A stretch of 64,000 nucleotides of DNA. It comes from Stakelama sediminis. GTDB lineage: Bacteria; Pseudomonadota; Alphaproteobacteria; Sphingomonadales; Sphingomonadaceae. The translations under genes were made by a program, and so were the position numbers. Positions 51,676 to 60,280 of the stretch are shown one piece after another (position 1 is the first letter of the stretch; each line of letters starts with the position of its first letter). The DNA is taken from contig NZ_JACIJI010000003.1 of the NCBI RefSeq assembly GCF_014199335.1, positions 186,001 through 250,000 of the forward strand, in the 5' to 3' direction. The notes beneath the pieces were generated by a model, which was not told the DNA's origin, searched no databases, and was given only the letters and a program-made list of their open reading frames with translations.

Positions 51676-53745
51676 ATGATGAACACCAGGACAATATTGG
51701 CAGGTGCCTCCGCCATGGCCATGCTGGCCGTGCCCGCGCACGCCGATGAAGGGATGTGGACGTTTGACGCCTTCCCGGCGGCGAAAATGCAAGCCAAATA
51801 TGGCTGGGCGCCCGACGCGGCGTGGCTGAAACATGTTCAGAATTCCGCGGTACGACTGACCGGCGGATGTTCGGCATCGTTCGTGTCCGGCGAGGGCCTG
51901 ATCCTTACCAACCATCATTGCGTGCGCGAATGTGCGCAGGATCTGTCCGACGCATCGCATGATTATATCGCCAACGGATTTGTCGCCGACGACCGGACGG
52001 CGGAGCGCAAATGTCCCGGTCAGCAGGCGGAAGTCGTGACCTCGATCACCGACGTCACGCCGGTGGTACAGGCCGCCGAAAAGGGCCTGTCGGGCAGCGC
52101 GCTGGTCAAGGCGATCGACGCCGCGACCGCCAAAATCGAAAAGGACAATTGCCCCGACACCGTCACCACCCGGTGTCAGGTCGTAACCCTGTTCGGTGGC
52201 GCACAGTACAAGCTCTACAAATATCACAAATATTCGGATGTCCGGCTGGTCTGGGCACCGTCGGGGCAGGCTGCGGCGTTCGGCGGCGATCCGGACAATT
52301 TCAACTATCCGCGCTACGGCCTCGATGCCGCGTTCCTGCGCGCCTATGTCGACGGCAAGCCGGCGGTGACGCCGCAGCATCTGAAATGGGATGCGCGCGG
52401 GCCGCAGGACGGTGAAATAACCATGGTCGCGGGCAATCCCGGCTCGACCGACCGGCTTTATACCAAGGCGCAGCGCATATTCGCGCGCGACGACCTCTAT
52501 CCCTTCTACCTGACGCTGCTCAGCGAATATCGCGGGCGACTGATCTCCAAGATGGAGGACGATCCGCAGCGCGAACGGACCGGCACCGACGCGCTGTTCG
52601 GCACCGAAAACAGTTTCAAGGCGCTGTCGGGCTATGTCGGCTCGCTGCGCGATCCCAAATTTGCCGCCAAACTGAACAAGGCGCAGGAACAACTACGCGC
52701 TAAGGTGGCCGCCGATCCGACACTGGCGAAGAAGGTCGGCGATCCGTGGAGCCAGATCGCGGACGCCGAAAATTCGGCGCGCGACCTCTATCAGCAATAT
52801 ATGCTGCTGGAACCGCTCGCCGGATTCCAGTCGACGCTATACGGCTATGCGCGTACCATCGTGCGGGCCGCCGAGGAGCGCCAGAAGCCCGATGCCGACC
52901 GCCTGCCCGGCTATAACGACGCCGCGCTACCGCTGATGGAAAAGCGGCTGATGGACAGCAAGCCGGTCTATCCCTGGCTGGAAAAGATGGACATCGAATT
53001 CTGGCTGACCAAGGTGCGCGAATATATGACCGCGGACTCGCCGGTAACGAAAGCGATGCTGGGCAAACAATCGCCCGAACAGATTGCCGACGCACTGGTC
53101 AACGGCACGAAGCTGGCTGATCCTGCCTATCGCAAGAAGCTTTTCGAAGGCGGTCTGGCAGCGGTCAAGGCGTCAGACGACCCGATGATCCGATACGTCC
53201 TTGCCCATGATCAGGCGGCGCGCGACATCCGTCAGGACTATATCGCCAAAGTCGTCGGCCCGATCGCGGCCGCTGAACCGAAGCTCGCCGATGCCCGCTT
53301 CGGCGTCTATGGCGACACGCTCTATCCCGACGCGACGTTCACGCTGCGCCTGTCCTACGGCACGGTGAAAGGCTGGGATGAGAAGGGCAAGCCGGTGCCG
53401 TTCGAAACCTATTATGGCGGCATGTTCGACCGCGCGACGGGCAATCCGCCGTTCAACCTGCCCAAGGCGTTCATCGCCCACAAGGCGGATATCGACATGA
53501 AGACGCCACTCGATTTCGTCACCACCAACGACATTATCGGCGGCAATTCAGGATCGCCGGTAATCGCCAAGGACGGGTCGGTGATCGGTGCCGCGTTCGA
53601 CGGCAATATCCACATGCTGGGCGGTAATTTCGGCTATGATCCGGTGCTCAACCGCACTGTGGTCGTGTCGACCGCCGCCGTACAGGAGGCGCTGGAACAT
53701 ATTTATCCGGCACCGCGCCTGCTGAAAGAACTCAACGGGAAATAA
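51676..53745 (+). CDS. S46-family dipeptidyl peptidase (DPP7/DPP11-like)
   Basis: 689 residues from the double ATG (MMNTRTILAG); the start at 51631 would cross the palindrome. A signal peptide ends near AHA-DEG. The chymotrypsin-like triad of the family is visible: His in LTNHHCVREC, Asp in GGDPDNFNYPRY and Ser in IGGNSGSPVI. An inserted helical domain lies between. It removes dipeptides from peptide N-termini in the periplasm. The glycine-rich loop near the specificity site (HMLGGNFGY) favours a DPP7-like rather than an acidic-specific DPP11-like enzyme; that is inference. Confidence 0.93.
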   Translation: MMNTRTILAGASAMAMLAVPAHADEGMWTFDAFPAAKMQAKYGWAPDAAWLKHVQNSAVRLTGGCSASFVSGEGLILTNHHCVRECAQDLSDASHDYIANGFVADDRTAERKCPGQQAEVVTSITDVTPVVQAAEKGLSGSALVKAIDAATAKIEKDNCPDTVTTRCQVVTLFGGAQYKLYKYHKYSDVRLVWAPSGQAAAFGGDPDNFNYPRYGLDAAFLRAYVDGKPAVTPQHLKWDARGPQDGEITMVAGNPGSTDRLYTKAQRIFARDDLYPFYLTLLSEYRGRLISKMEDDPQRERTGTDALFGTENSFKALSGYVGSLRDPKFAAKLNKAQEQLRAKVAADPTLAKKVGDPWSQIADAENSARDLYQQYMLLEPLAGFQSTLYGYARTIVRAAEERQKPDADRLPGYNDAALPLMEKRLMDSKPVYPWLEKMDIEFWLTKVREYMTADSPVTKAMLGKQSPEQIADALVNGTKLADPAYRKKLFEGGLAAVKASDDPMIRYVLAHDQAARDIRQDYIAKVVGPIAAAEPKLADARFGVYGDTLYPDATFTLRLSYGTVKGWDEKGKPVPFETYYGGMFDRATGNPPFNLPKAFIAHKADIDMKTPLDFVTTNDIIGGNSGSPVIAKDGSVIGAAFDGNIHMLGGNFGYDPVLNRTVVVSTAAVQEALEHIYPAPRLLKELNGK

Positions 53746-53756
53746 GGAAAATCCGA

Positions 53757-53795
53757 CCGGGCGGCACCAATCAACGCCGCCCGGCCCGGTTTTTA
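53757..53795 (+). terminator. Rho-independent terminator after S46 peptidase
   Basis: Stem CCGGGCGGC / GCCGCCCGG (9 bp) with a 10-base loop, then CCCGGTTTTTA. It overlaps the stop codon of the convergent cfa gene and may serve both transcripts. Confidence 0.75.
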
Positions 53796-55061
53796 TTCCG
53801 CAGCTTCGGTCTGTCGCGCCGGGTCGACATAGCGTTCACGTAGTTTCGCTTCCGCTTCCAGCATATAATCGCGGGTCAGCGGCAGGGCGTCGCGTGAGCG
53901 CGCATACTGCACCTGATAATTGACCAAGCCGCCATAGCGGAAGCTGACTTCCGACCCGGCAAGATAATAGGTCCACATGCGGAAGAAACGTTCGTCGTAG
54001 AGACCGATGATGGCATCCTTCGCCGCCACCGTGCGCTCATACCAGCGTTGCAGCGTAAAGGCGTAATGCTTGCGCAACACCTCCACATCGGTCACGAACA
54101 TCCGATTGTCTTCGTTGGCGGCAATCATTTCCGACAATGCCGGGATATAACCGCCGGGGAAGATATATTTCGCAGTGAACTTATCGGTGACTCCCGGCCC
54201 CGCCGCGCGGCCGATCGAATGAACCAGCATCACACCATGTGCCGGCATCAGGTCGCGGCACTTCTTGAAGAAGGTCTTGTACTGCGGCACGCCGACATGT
54301 TCGAACATACCGACCGAAACGATCCGGTCGAACTGCCCGTCGAGTGCACGATAGTCGATCAGTTCGAACTTCACCTTGTCGGCAACGCCCGCTTCCTCTG
54401 CACGACGGCGCGCAACCTTGAGCTGTTCCTCGCTCAGCGTGACGCCCAGCACCTCGGCACCGGTCTTGCGGTGAATGTACAGTGCCATGCCGCCCCAGCC
54501 GCAACCAATGTCGAGCACCCGCATCCCCGGTTCGATCGCCAGCTTGGCGACGATATGCGCCTTTTTGTCGAGTTGCGCCTGTTCCAGCGTCTCGTTTTCG
54601 GGGTCGGTCCAGTACGCACAGCTATATTGCCGGTCGACATCGAGGAACAGGTCGTAGAGCCGGTCCGACAGGTCGTAATGGTGCGCGACGTTGTTCTTCG
54701 CCGTGCGTGCGGCATTATGGCTGTCGATCCGGTGTTTGACCTTGTTAAGGATGCGATGCGCCAGATTGGCGTCCAGCTTGCTCTTGCCGTTTTCCCAGCG
54801 GTCGTTCGCCATGAACAGGCTCAGCATGTCGCGGACATCGCCCTGTTCGATGGTCAGCGTGCCGTCCATGAACGTTTCCGCCGCACCCAGGCTGGGGTCG
54901 GTCAGAATGCGGCGCATCACCGACTTGTCGTGAAACCGCAGCGTTACCGGCTTCAACTCGGGATCGGGTTTGCCGAAGGTACGACTTTTCCCGTTGGGAT
55001 ATTGGAGGGTGAGTTGACCGCGCTTCACCGCGCGTTCGAGGAAAGGATCGATCAGCGCCAT
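53793..55061 (-). CDS. cfa: Cyclopropane-fatty-acyl-phospholipid synthase
   Basis: 422 residues. The SAM-binding motif VLDIGCGWGGMALYIH is at about 170-186, preceded by the NNVAHHYDLSDRLYDLFLD block, and followed by MFEHVGVPQYKTFF and FPGGYIPALSE, all typical of CFA synthases. It methylenates unsaturated membrane lipids at the inner membrane using S-adenosylmethionine. Convergent with the S46 gene. Confidence 0.95.
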   Translation of the reverse strand: MALIDPFLERAVKRGQLTLQYPNGKSRTFGKPDPELKPVTLRFHDKSVMRRILTDPSLGAAETFMDGTLTIEQGDVRDMLSLFMANDRWENGKSKLDANLAHRILNKVKHRIDSHNAARTAKNNVAHHYDLSDRLYDLFLDVDRQYSCAYWTDPENETLEQAQLDKKAHIVAKLAIEPGMRVLDIGCGWGGMALYIHRKTGAEVLGVTLSEEQLKVARRRAEEAGVADKVKFELIDYRALDGQFDRIVSVGMFEHVGVPQYKTFFKKCRDLMPAHGVMLVHSIGRAAGPGVTDKFTAKYIFPGGYIPALSEMIAANEDNRMFVTDVEVLRKHYAFTLQRWYERTVAAKDAIIGLYDERFFRMWTYYLAGSEVSFRYGGLVNYQVQYARSRDALPLTRDYMLEAEAKLRERYVDPARQTEAAE

Positions 55062-55109
55062 TTTCTATCCGTTAACGACCATAAATTGTTTTCGCCAGCC
55101 CCCACCGGA

Positions 55110-55874
55110 TCAAATTCCCGCATACCAGTCATAATTGGCAACGTCTTCCCATAAACCGCCCTTGCCCTGCCCCACCGAAGCGAGGGACGACACCGCCTCT
55201 ATATGATTGATATATTTGGCCTGTTTATAGCCGAGCTGGCGTTCGACGCGCAGCCGAACCGGCGCGCCATGACCGATTTGCAACGGCGCGCCGTTCATTC
55301 GCCAGGCCAGGATCGTCTGAGGGTGATAGGCCGCAAGCAGGTCGATCGACTCATAATAGTTGCGGCCATAAAGTCGGTCGGCACAATGCAACACAATATA
55401 GCGCGCACCATCGCGCAACCCCGCAAGGTCGAGCAGCATCGACAGATGCGGGCCGGTCCACTGCCCTATCGCGCTCCAGCCCTCGACACAGTCATGGCGG
55501 GTGATCTGCGTGCGCGTCGGCATCGACCGCAACTGCGCCATGGTCAGGCTGAGCGGATGTTTGACCATGCCGTCCACCGTCAGCTTCCAGTCAGCAAAAT
55601 GATTGGCGACATGGGCGGCATAGGCGGAGGTGCCGGGATTGGTCGTACCGTTGGTGCGGAATATCGGCGAACGCTGGTCCGGGCGATATTCGGGCGCCAG
55701 CGCCCCGCGCTTCATCAGAGCGCGTTGCAAGGTCTCGTTCCAGTCGGAACCGCGAAAGATCAGCGCCTCCCGAAACAGCTTGTTGTTGCCGATCGCATCG
55801 CAACCGGAGAGCAGCCCGCCCGCGCCGATGGTCAGGCCCGCCACCGCGCCGCGCCGGGTGATCAGCCGGGTCAT
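55110..55874 (-). CDS. Molybdopterin-dependent oxidoreductase, sulfite-oxidase/MsrP-like
   Basis: 254 residues from the ATG overlapping the cytochrome stop by ATGA. The N-terminus has a twin-arginine (LITRRGAV) followed by a lipobox-like LLSGC (C25), so it is probably exported by Tat and possibly lipid-anchored. The molybdenum-ligand Cys is C129 in TRHDCVEGWSAIGQW, and a LRVERQLGYKQAKYINHIE block follows. It is paired with a b-type cytochrome, like MsrP-MsrQ or similar systems that reduce oxidised sulfur or other compounds. Confidence 0.9.
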   Translation of the reverse strand: MTRLITRRGAVAGLTIGAGGLLSGCDAIGNNKLFREALIFRGSDWNETLQRALMKRGALAPEYRPDQRSPIFRTNGTTNPGTSAYAAHVANHFADWKLTVDGMVKHPLSLTMAQLRSMPTRTQITRHDCVEGWSAIGQWTGPHLSMLLDLAGLRDGARYIVLHCADRLYGRNYYESIDLLAAYHPQTILAWRMNGAPLQIGHGAPVRLRVERQLGYKQAKYINHIEAVSSLASVGQGKGGLWEDVANYDWYAGI

Positions 55875-56590
55875 TCGCCTTCTCCTTCGGGCATGCGCCA
55901 CCAGCCGGTAATCATCGAACGGATTTCATTGACCGGCCCGGCGAGCAGTACCAGCGTCAAATGCACGATGATGAACGCCGCGATCAGAGCGGCACAGATG
56001 AAATGGATCGACCGCGCCGACTGCCTCCCGCCGAAAATATCGAGCAGCCAGGGCCAGGCGGCGTCCATCGCCGGCGACATGGTGAGCCCGGTCAGGATAA
56101 TGACTGGCAGCAGCACGAAAATCGTCGCGGCATAGCTGATCTTTTGCAGGATATTGAATGCGCCGGGCCGGTCGGGATCGTGAAAACGAAAGGCAAAGTG
56201 CGCGCGGATATCGGCCCAGAGGTGCCGGGGCGCGACTTCCCTTGCCCGGATGCGCAGGTCACGTTGAAAATGCCGGTTAATCAGGCTGACGATCATGAAA
56301 ATCAGCAGCGCAAAGGCCAGGATCAGGGCGAAGGTCAGGTGCCACCGCCGCGCCAGCGCCAGATTATAGGTCGACGGAATCGTCAGCCAGCCGGGCCAGC
56401 GCGGGAGGTTGAGCCAGGGATGGTCGAAATTGGCACCATATTGCCCCCAATACAGATGCGGGTGCGCGTTGAGTATCATCAGCCCGGAACCGAGCATGAT
56501 GAAAATCACCAGCGCGTTGAGCCAGTGCCAGATACGGGTGGCAAGCCGGTGACGGTACAGTTTTGGGGGTGCCCCTCCCTTCTCTTCCAC
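55871..56590 (-). CDS. Cytochrome b561-type membrane subunit
   Basis: 239 residues with about five membrane segments. Heme-ligand histidines are suggested in TRIWHWLNALVIF, RRWHLTFAL and SIHFICAALIAAFIIVHL. The sequence is of the Ni/Fe-hydrogenase/thiosulfate-reductase cytochrome b type rather than true MsrQ. It would pass quinol electrons to the co-translated molybdopterin subunit. Confidence 0.9.
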   Translation of the reverse strand: MEEKGGAPPKLYRHRLATRIWHWLNALVIFIMLGSGLMILNAHPHLYWGQYGANFDHPWLNLPRWPGWLTIPSTYNLALARRWHLTFALILAFALLIFMIVSLINRHFQRDLRIRAREVAPRHLWADIRAHFAFRFHDPDRPGAFNILQKISYAATIFVLLPVIILTGLTMSPAMDAAWPWLLDIFGGRQSARSIHFICAALIAAFIIVHLTLVLLAGPVNEIRSMITGWWRMPEGEGE

Positions 56591-56681
56591 CCGGCATCCT
56601 TTCTTCGGCAGGTTTTCGGTTAACCGTCCCGTTCGGGTCAGGTAGCACGCTTGGCTTTTTCCGGCGAATCTGAAAAAGACG

Positions 56682-57293
56682 ATGATTGTGATCGATTTTC
56701 ACTTTTACGAACCGCATGCCGGTCACGGCCTGCCTCATGATCCGCTGAATGCCATTGTCGCGCCGCGACCGATCGGCTGGGTCAGCACGGTTGCCGCGGA
56801 CGGCACGCGCAACCTTGCCCCCTACAGCTTTTTCAACCTGTTCAATTACCGACCGCCGATCATCGGTTTTGCCTCGGTCGGGTGGAAGGACAGTGTCACC
56901 AATATCGAAGCGACGGGCGAGTTCGTCTGGAACCTCGCCACCCGCCCACTGGCCGAAGCGATGAACGCCAGTTCGACGATGCGCAAGGTCGATGAATTTT
57001 CCGAAACCGGGCTGGAGACGCTGCCGTCGAAACTGGTCGCACCACCACGCGTAGCGGCAAGTCCGGTGCAGTTCGAATGCCACAGGACTCAGATGCTGCG
57101 CCTGACCGCCGCCGATGGCGGGGAGACCGATACATGGCTGGTGCTGGGCGAAGTCGTCGGCGTGCATATCGACCCGGCGATGCTGAAGGACGGCGTGTAT
57201 CAGACCGCACGAGCACGACCGATCCTGCGTGCGGGCGGCCCGTCGGAATATTTCGAACCTGGCGCGGCATTCCATATGACGCGTCCAGAATGA
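56682..57293 (+). CDS. Flavin reductase family protein (FMN-binding split barrel)
   Basis: 203 residues. The split-barrel motifs NAIVAPRPIGWVSTV (25-39), LAPYSFFNLFNYRPP and the GEFVWNLATRPL block match the flavoprotein oxygenase/flavin reductase (DIM6/NTAB) family. It may reduce FMN for a monooxygenase or act as a flavoprotein oxidoreductase. Its stop overlaps the next gene by ATGA. Confidence 0.9.
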   Translation: MIVIDFHFYEPHAGHGLPHDPLNAIVAPRPIGWVSTVAADGTRNLAPYSFFNLFNYRPPIIGFASVGWKDSVTNIEATGEFVWNLATRPLAEAMNASSTMRKVDEFSETGLETLPSKLVAPPRVAASPVQFECHRTQMLRLTAADGGETDTWLVLGEVVGVHIDPAMLKDGVYQTARARPILRAGGPSEYFEPGAAFHMTRPE

Positions 57294-58231
57294 CGAAAAT
57301 GATCGAGAGGATGTTGATGCACAAACTGCTGATCGCCCTGTGCGCGCTGGTTCTGACAAGTGTGACGGCTCCCTTTGCGCTGGCACAGAGCTGCCGGCTT
57401 GGCACGCCCGGCCAGTCGGTCGAAGTGGCGATAGCCGATACCGGTCGCCCCATGCTGATGCATCGCCCGGCGCTTTCAGATGAGGCACGGACACCGCTGC
57501 CGCTGGTCGTCCTGCTGCACGGCAGCGGCAGTACGGGTAAGGCGATGCTCGCCGAATCGGGCCTCGCCCGAACCGCCGACGCGCATGGCTTTATCGTGGC
57601 CGCGCCCGATGCAGGCATTCCGGCGGGCAAGGGGTTTGTCTGGAATATCCCCGGCGTCCCGACCATTACCGGCAAGGTTCCCGGCCCCAAAGATGCCGAT
57701 GACGTCGCCTATCTTCGCAACGTGATTAGCGATCTGGTGGCAAAAGGCTGTGTCGATCCGACGCGGGTCTATGTCACCGGCATGTCGGGCGGCGGGCGGA
57801 TGACGTCCTGGCTGGGATGTGTATTGGCCGACCGGATCGCGGCGATTGCGCCGGTGGTCGGTCTGCGCGCGGGCAATCCGTGGAAGAAAGACCCTGCCCG
57901 CCCCGATCCGGCAAGCTGCACCCCGTCGAAACCGATGCCCGTCATCGCCTTTGCCGGGGACAAGGATACGGTCAATCCGATCACGGGCGGCGGCGCGGGC
58001 TATTGGCATTATTCAATGCACGCTGCCGAGCAACGCTGGGCACAGCTAAACCACTGCACCCATCCGCCGACCACGCGCTGGGTATCGGCCACCACCTATG
58101 AAGAACGCTATACCGGCTGCCGAGACGATTCTGATGTGGTCGGGCGGATCATGATCGGCAAGGGCCATGGCTGGGACGCAGACAACGACGCGATGTGGGC
58201 GTTCCTGTCGCGCTATCGCCGCGCATCATAA
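57290..58231 (+). CDS. Secreted PHB-depolymerase-family esterase (LpqC-type)
   Basis: 313 residues from the ATG inside the preceding stop; an ATG at 57317 with GAGAGG upstream is an alternative. A signal peptide ends near FALA-QS. The alpha/beta hydrolase has the oxyanion segment VLLHGSGSTG, the nucleophile elbow VTGMSGGGRM (S166), Asp in FAGDKDTVNP and a C-terminal His in GKGHGWDAD. Typical for polyhydroxybutyrate depolymerase or feruloyl esterase-like enzymes. Convergent with the following SDR gene. Confidence 0.9.
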   Translation: MTKMIERMLMHKLLIALCALVLTSVTAPFALAQSCRLGTPGQSVEVAIADTGRPMLMHRPALSDEARTPLPLVVLLHGSGSTGKAMLAESGLARTADAHGFIVAAPDAGIPAGKGFVWNIPGVPTITGKVPGPKDADDVAYLRNVISDLVAKGCVDPTRVYVTGMSGGGRMTSWLGCVLADRIAAIAPVVGLRAGNPWKKDPARPDPASCTPSKPMPVIAFAGDKDTVNPITGGGAGYWHYSMHAAEQRWAQLNHCTHPPTTRWVSATTYEERYTGCRDDSDVVGRIMIGKGHGWDADNDAMWAFLSRYRRAS

Positions 58232-58238
58232 GGGTGTC

Positions 58239-59009
58239 CTAACCGGCATAGATCATCTTGCGCGTCATCCCGCCATCAACGGCGATATGCTGGCCGGTGA
58301 TGAAGCCTGCGCCGGGCGAGGCAAGGAAGGCAACCGTGGCCGCGATATCCTCCGGCGTGCCGATCCGCCCCACCGGATGCTGATCGCGGTCGACTGCGCG
58401 ATGGCCGGGATGGCTGCGTTCGGACTGTTTCTGCCAGGGCGCGGTTTCGATCCAGCCGGGGCACACGGCGTTGACGCGAATATCGGGGCCGAGACTGATC
58501 GCCAGCGCGTGCGTCAGCGCCAGTAATCCACCCTTGGCCGCGGCATAGGCCTCGCAATCGGGTTCGGACTGTATGGCGCGGGTCGAGGCGACGAACACGA
58601 TCGCTCCCTTGCGGATGCGCAGCAGCGGCACGGCGGCGCGCGTCATCAGGAACCCGCCGGTCAGGTGACTGTCCTGCCACCGCCGCCAGTCGGTCAGCGA
58701 CAGTTGCTCAACCGGCCCGCTGACCGGATCGGCGATGCCGGCATTGCTGACCAGCAGGTCGATGCCTGGCGTTTCGTTCACCTCCACGCACCAGCCGGCG
58801 ATGCGCCTGAATGCTGCCGCTACCGCAGATTCGTCGCCGACATCGGTTTCGAGCGCCAGAAACGGCGCGTCGGCGTGCATCGCGGCCAGCTCTTGGACAG
58901 CCTCGGCATCCTTGTCGAGCGCGATCACCCGCCAGCCCTCTTCCAGCAGGTGCGTGACAATGCCGCGCCCGATCCCCTGAGCCCCGCCGGTAACGATCGC
59001 AATCCGCAT
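58239..59009 (-). CDS. Short-chain dehydrogenase/reductase
   Basis: 256 residues. TGGAQGIG (7-14) binds the dinucleotide, and S142, Y155 and K159 (YAAAK) form the catalytic triad. A His/Arg-rich insert near SERSHPGHRAVDRDQHPVGR is longer than usual before the C-terminal GQHIAVDGGMTRKM block. Substrate unknown; alcohol or sugar-type oxidation. Single gene, divergent from crtY. Confidence 0.9.
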   Translation of the reverse strand: MRIAIVTGGAQGIGRGIVTHLLEEGWRVIALDKDAEAVQELAAMHADAPFLALETDVGDESAVAAAFRRIAGWCVEVNETPGIDLLVSNAGIADPVSGPVEQLSLTDWRRWQDSHLTGGFLMTRAAVPLLRIRKGAIVFVASTRAIQSEPDCEAYAAAKGGLLALTHALAISLGPDIRVNAVCPGWIETAPWQKQSERSHPGHRAVDRDQHPVGRIGTPEDIAATVAFLASPGAGFITGQHIAVDGGMTRKMIYAG

Positions 59010-59116
59010 TCCCGTTCCTCCTTGTTATCGCCCCTTCAACGCCCTGCCGCGAAATGGGTTCGCCTGCTGCCGACAGGGGTTCCCCACGGTTCGGGGATGG
59101 TCTAGGCGCAGGTCAC

Positions 59117-60280
59117 ATGCTGGCCAGTTTTTCCTGTGATATCGCGATAGTCGGGGGCGGACTTTCGGGCGCCCTGATCGCGCTCGCCCTGCAAAAACGC
59201 CGTCCGGATTGTGAGGTCCGGCTGATCGAAAGCGGCGGCCATGTCGGCGGCAACCATGTCTGGTCGTTTTTCGCTGGCGATGTGCGCGATGCAGACCGCT
59301 GGCTGGTGGCGCCATTGATCAGCCATGGCTGGACACGCCATTCGGTCCGCTTTCCCGGCCATGCCCGCACCCTGGATACCGCCTATTATTCGATCGAGAG
59401 CGAGCGACTGGACGCAGTGGTGCGTAAGGAACTGCCCAAACGCGCGCTGATGCTGAACAGCAAGGTGCTGGGCGCCAGCGCGCGCGCGGTGATGCTGGCC
59501 AATGGCGACCGGGTCGAGGCGAAGGGCGTGATCGATTGCCGCGGCGCGGGCGAACTGGATCTGCTCGAATGCGGGTGGCAGAAATTCGTCGGGCACGAAC
59601 TGATCCTCGACGAGCCGCATACGCTGCGCAATCCGGTCATCATGGATGCGACCGTCGAACAGATTGACGGCTATCGCTTCGTCTATTGCCTGCCGATGGC
59701 GGCGACGCGGATGTTCGTCGAGGACACCTATTACAGCGACCGGCGCGACCTAGACATAAAGGCGCTCGACGCGCGGATCGAAACCTATGCCATTGCCAAA
59801 GGCTGGCAGGTGGCGCGCACCGGGCGCAGCGAGGCGGGCGCGCTGCCGGTGGTGATGGACGGCGATTTCGAGGAATATTGGCGTTCGGGCGGTAATCGCG
59901 TTGCCAAGGCGGGAATGCGAGCGGGGCTGTTCCACCCGCTGACCGGCTATTCGCTCCCCGATGCGGTACGCACCGCGATGCTGGTGCTGCGCCAGAACGA
60001 CCTGTCGGGCCATGCGTTGCACGACGCACTGCACGGGCTGGCACGGAAAAGCTGGCGCGAGCGCGGCTTTTACCGCATGCTGACGAAGATGCTGTTCAAA
60101 GCCGCCGAACCGGAGGAGCGTTATCGCATCCTCGAACGCTTCTATCGCCTCGATACGGGGCTGATCGGCCGCTTTTATGCCGGTCATCTGCCGCTGCGCG
60201 ACAAGGCGCGCATCCTGATCGGCAAGCCGCCGGTGCCATTGGGCCGCGCCGTTGCCGCGATCCGGGGCAATGCATCATGA
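59117..60280 (+). CDS. crtY: Lycopene beta-cyclase
   Basis: 387 residues from MLASFSCDIAIVGGGLSG; the upstream in-frame start at 59054 would lie in the divergent promoter. FAD-binding GGGLSGALIAL (residues 13-23), the GNHVWSFF and YRFVYCLPMAATRMFVEDTYYSD blocks are diagnostic for CrtY. It closes the two ends of lycopene to give beta-carotene. The stop overlaps crtI by ATGA. Confidence 0.95.
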   Translation: MLASFSCDIAIVGGGLSGALIALALQKRRPDCEVRLIESGGHVGGNHVWSFFAGDVRDADRWLVAPLISHGWTRHSVRFPGHARTLDTAYYSIESERLDAVVRKELPKRALMLNSKVLGASARAVMLANGDRVEAKGVIDCRGAGELDLLECGWQKFVGHELILDEPHTLRNPVIMDATVEQIDGYRFVYCLPMAATRMFVEDTYYSDRRDLDIKALDARIETYAIAKGWQVARTGRSEAGALPVVMDGDFEEYWRSGGNRVAKAGMRAGLFHPLTGYSLPDAVRTAMLVLRQNDLSGHALHDALHGLARKSWRERGFYRMLTKMLFKAAEPEERYRILERFYRLDTGLIGRFYAGHLPLRDKARILIGKPPVPLGRAVAAIRGNAS

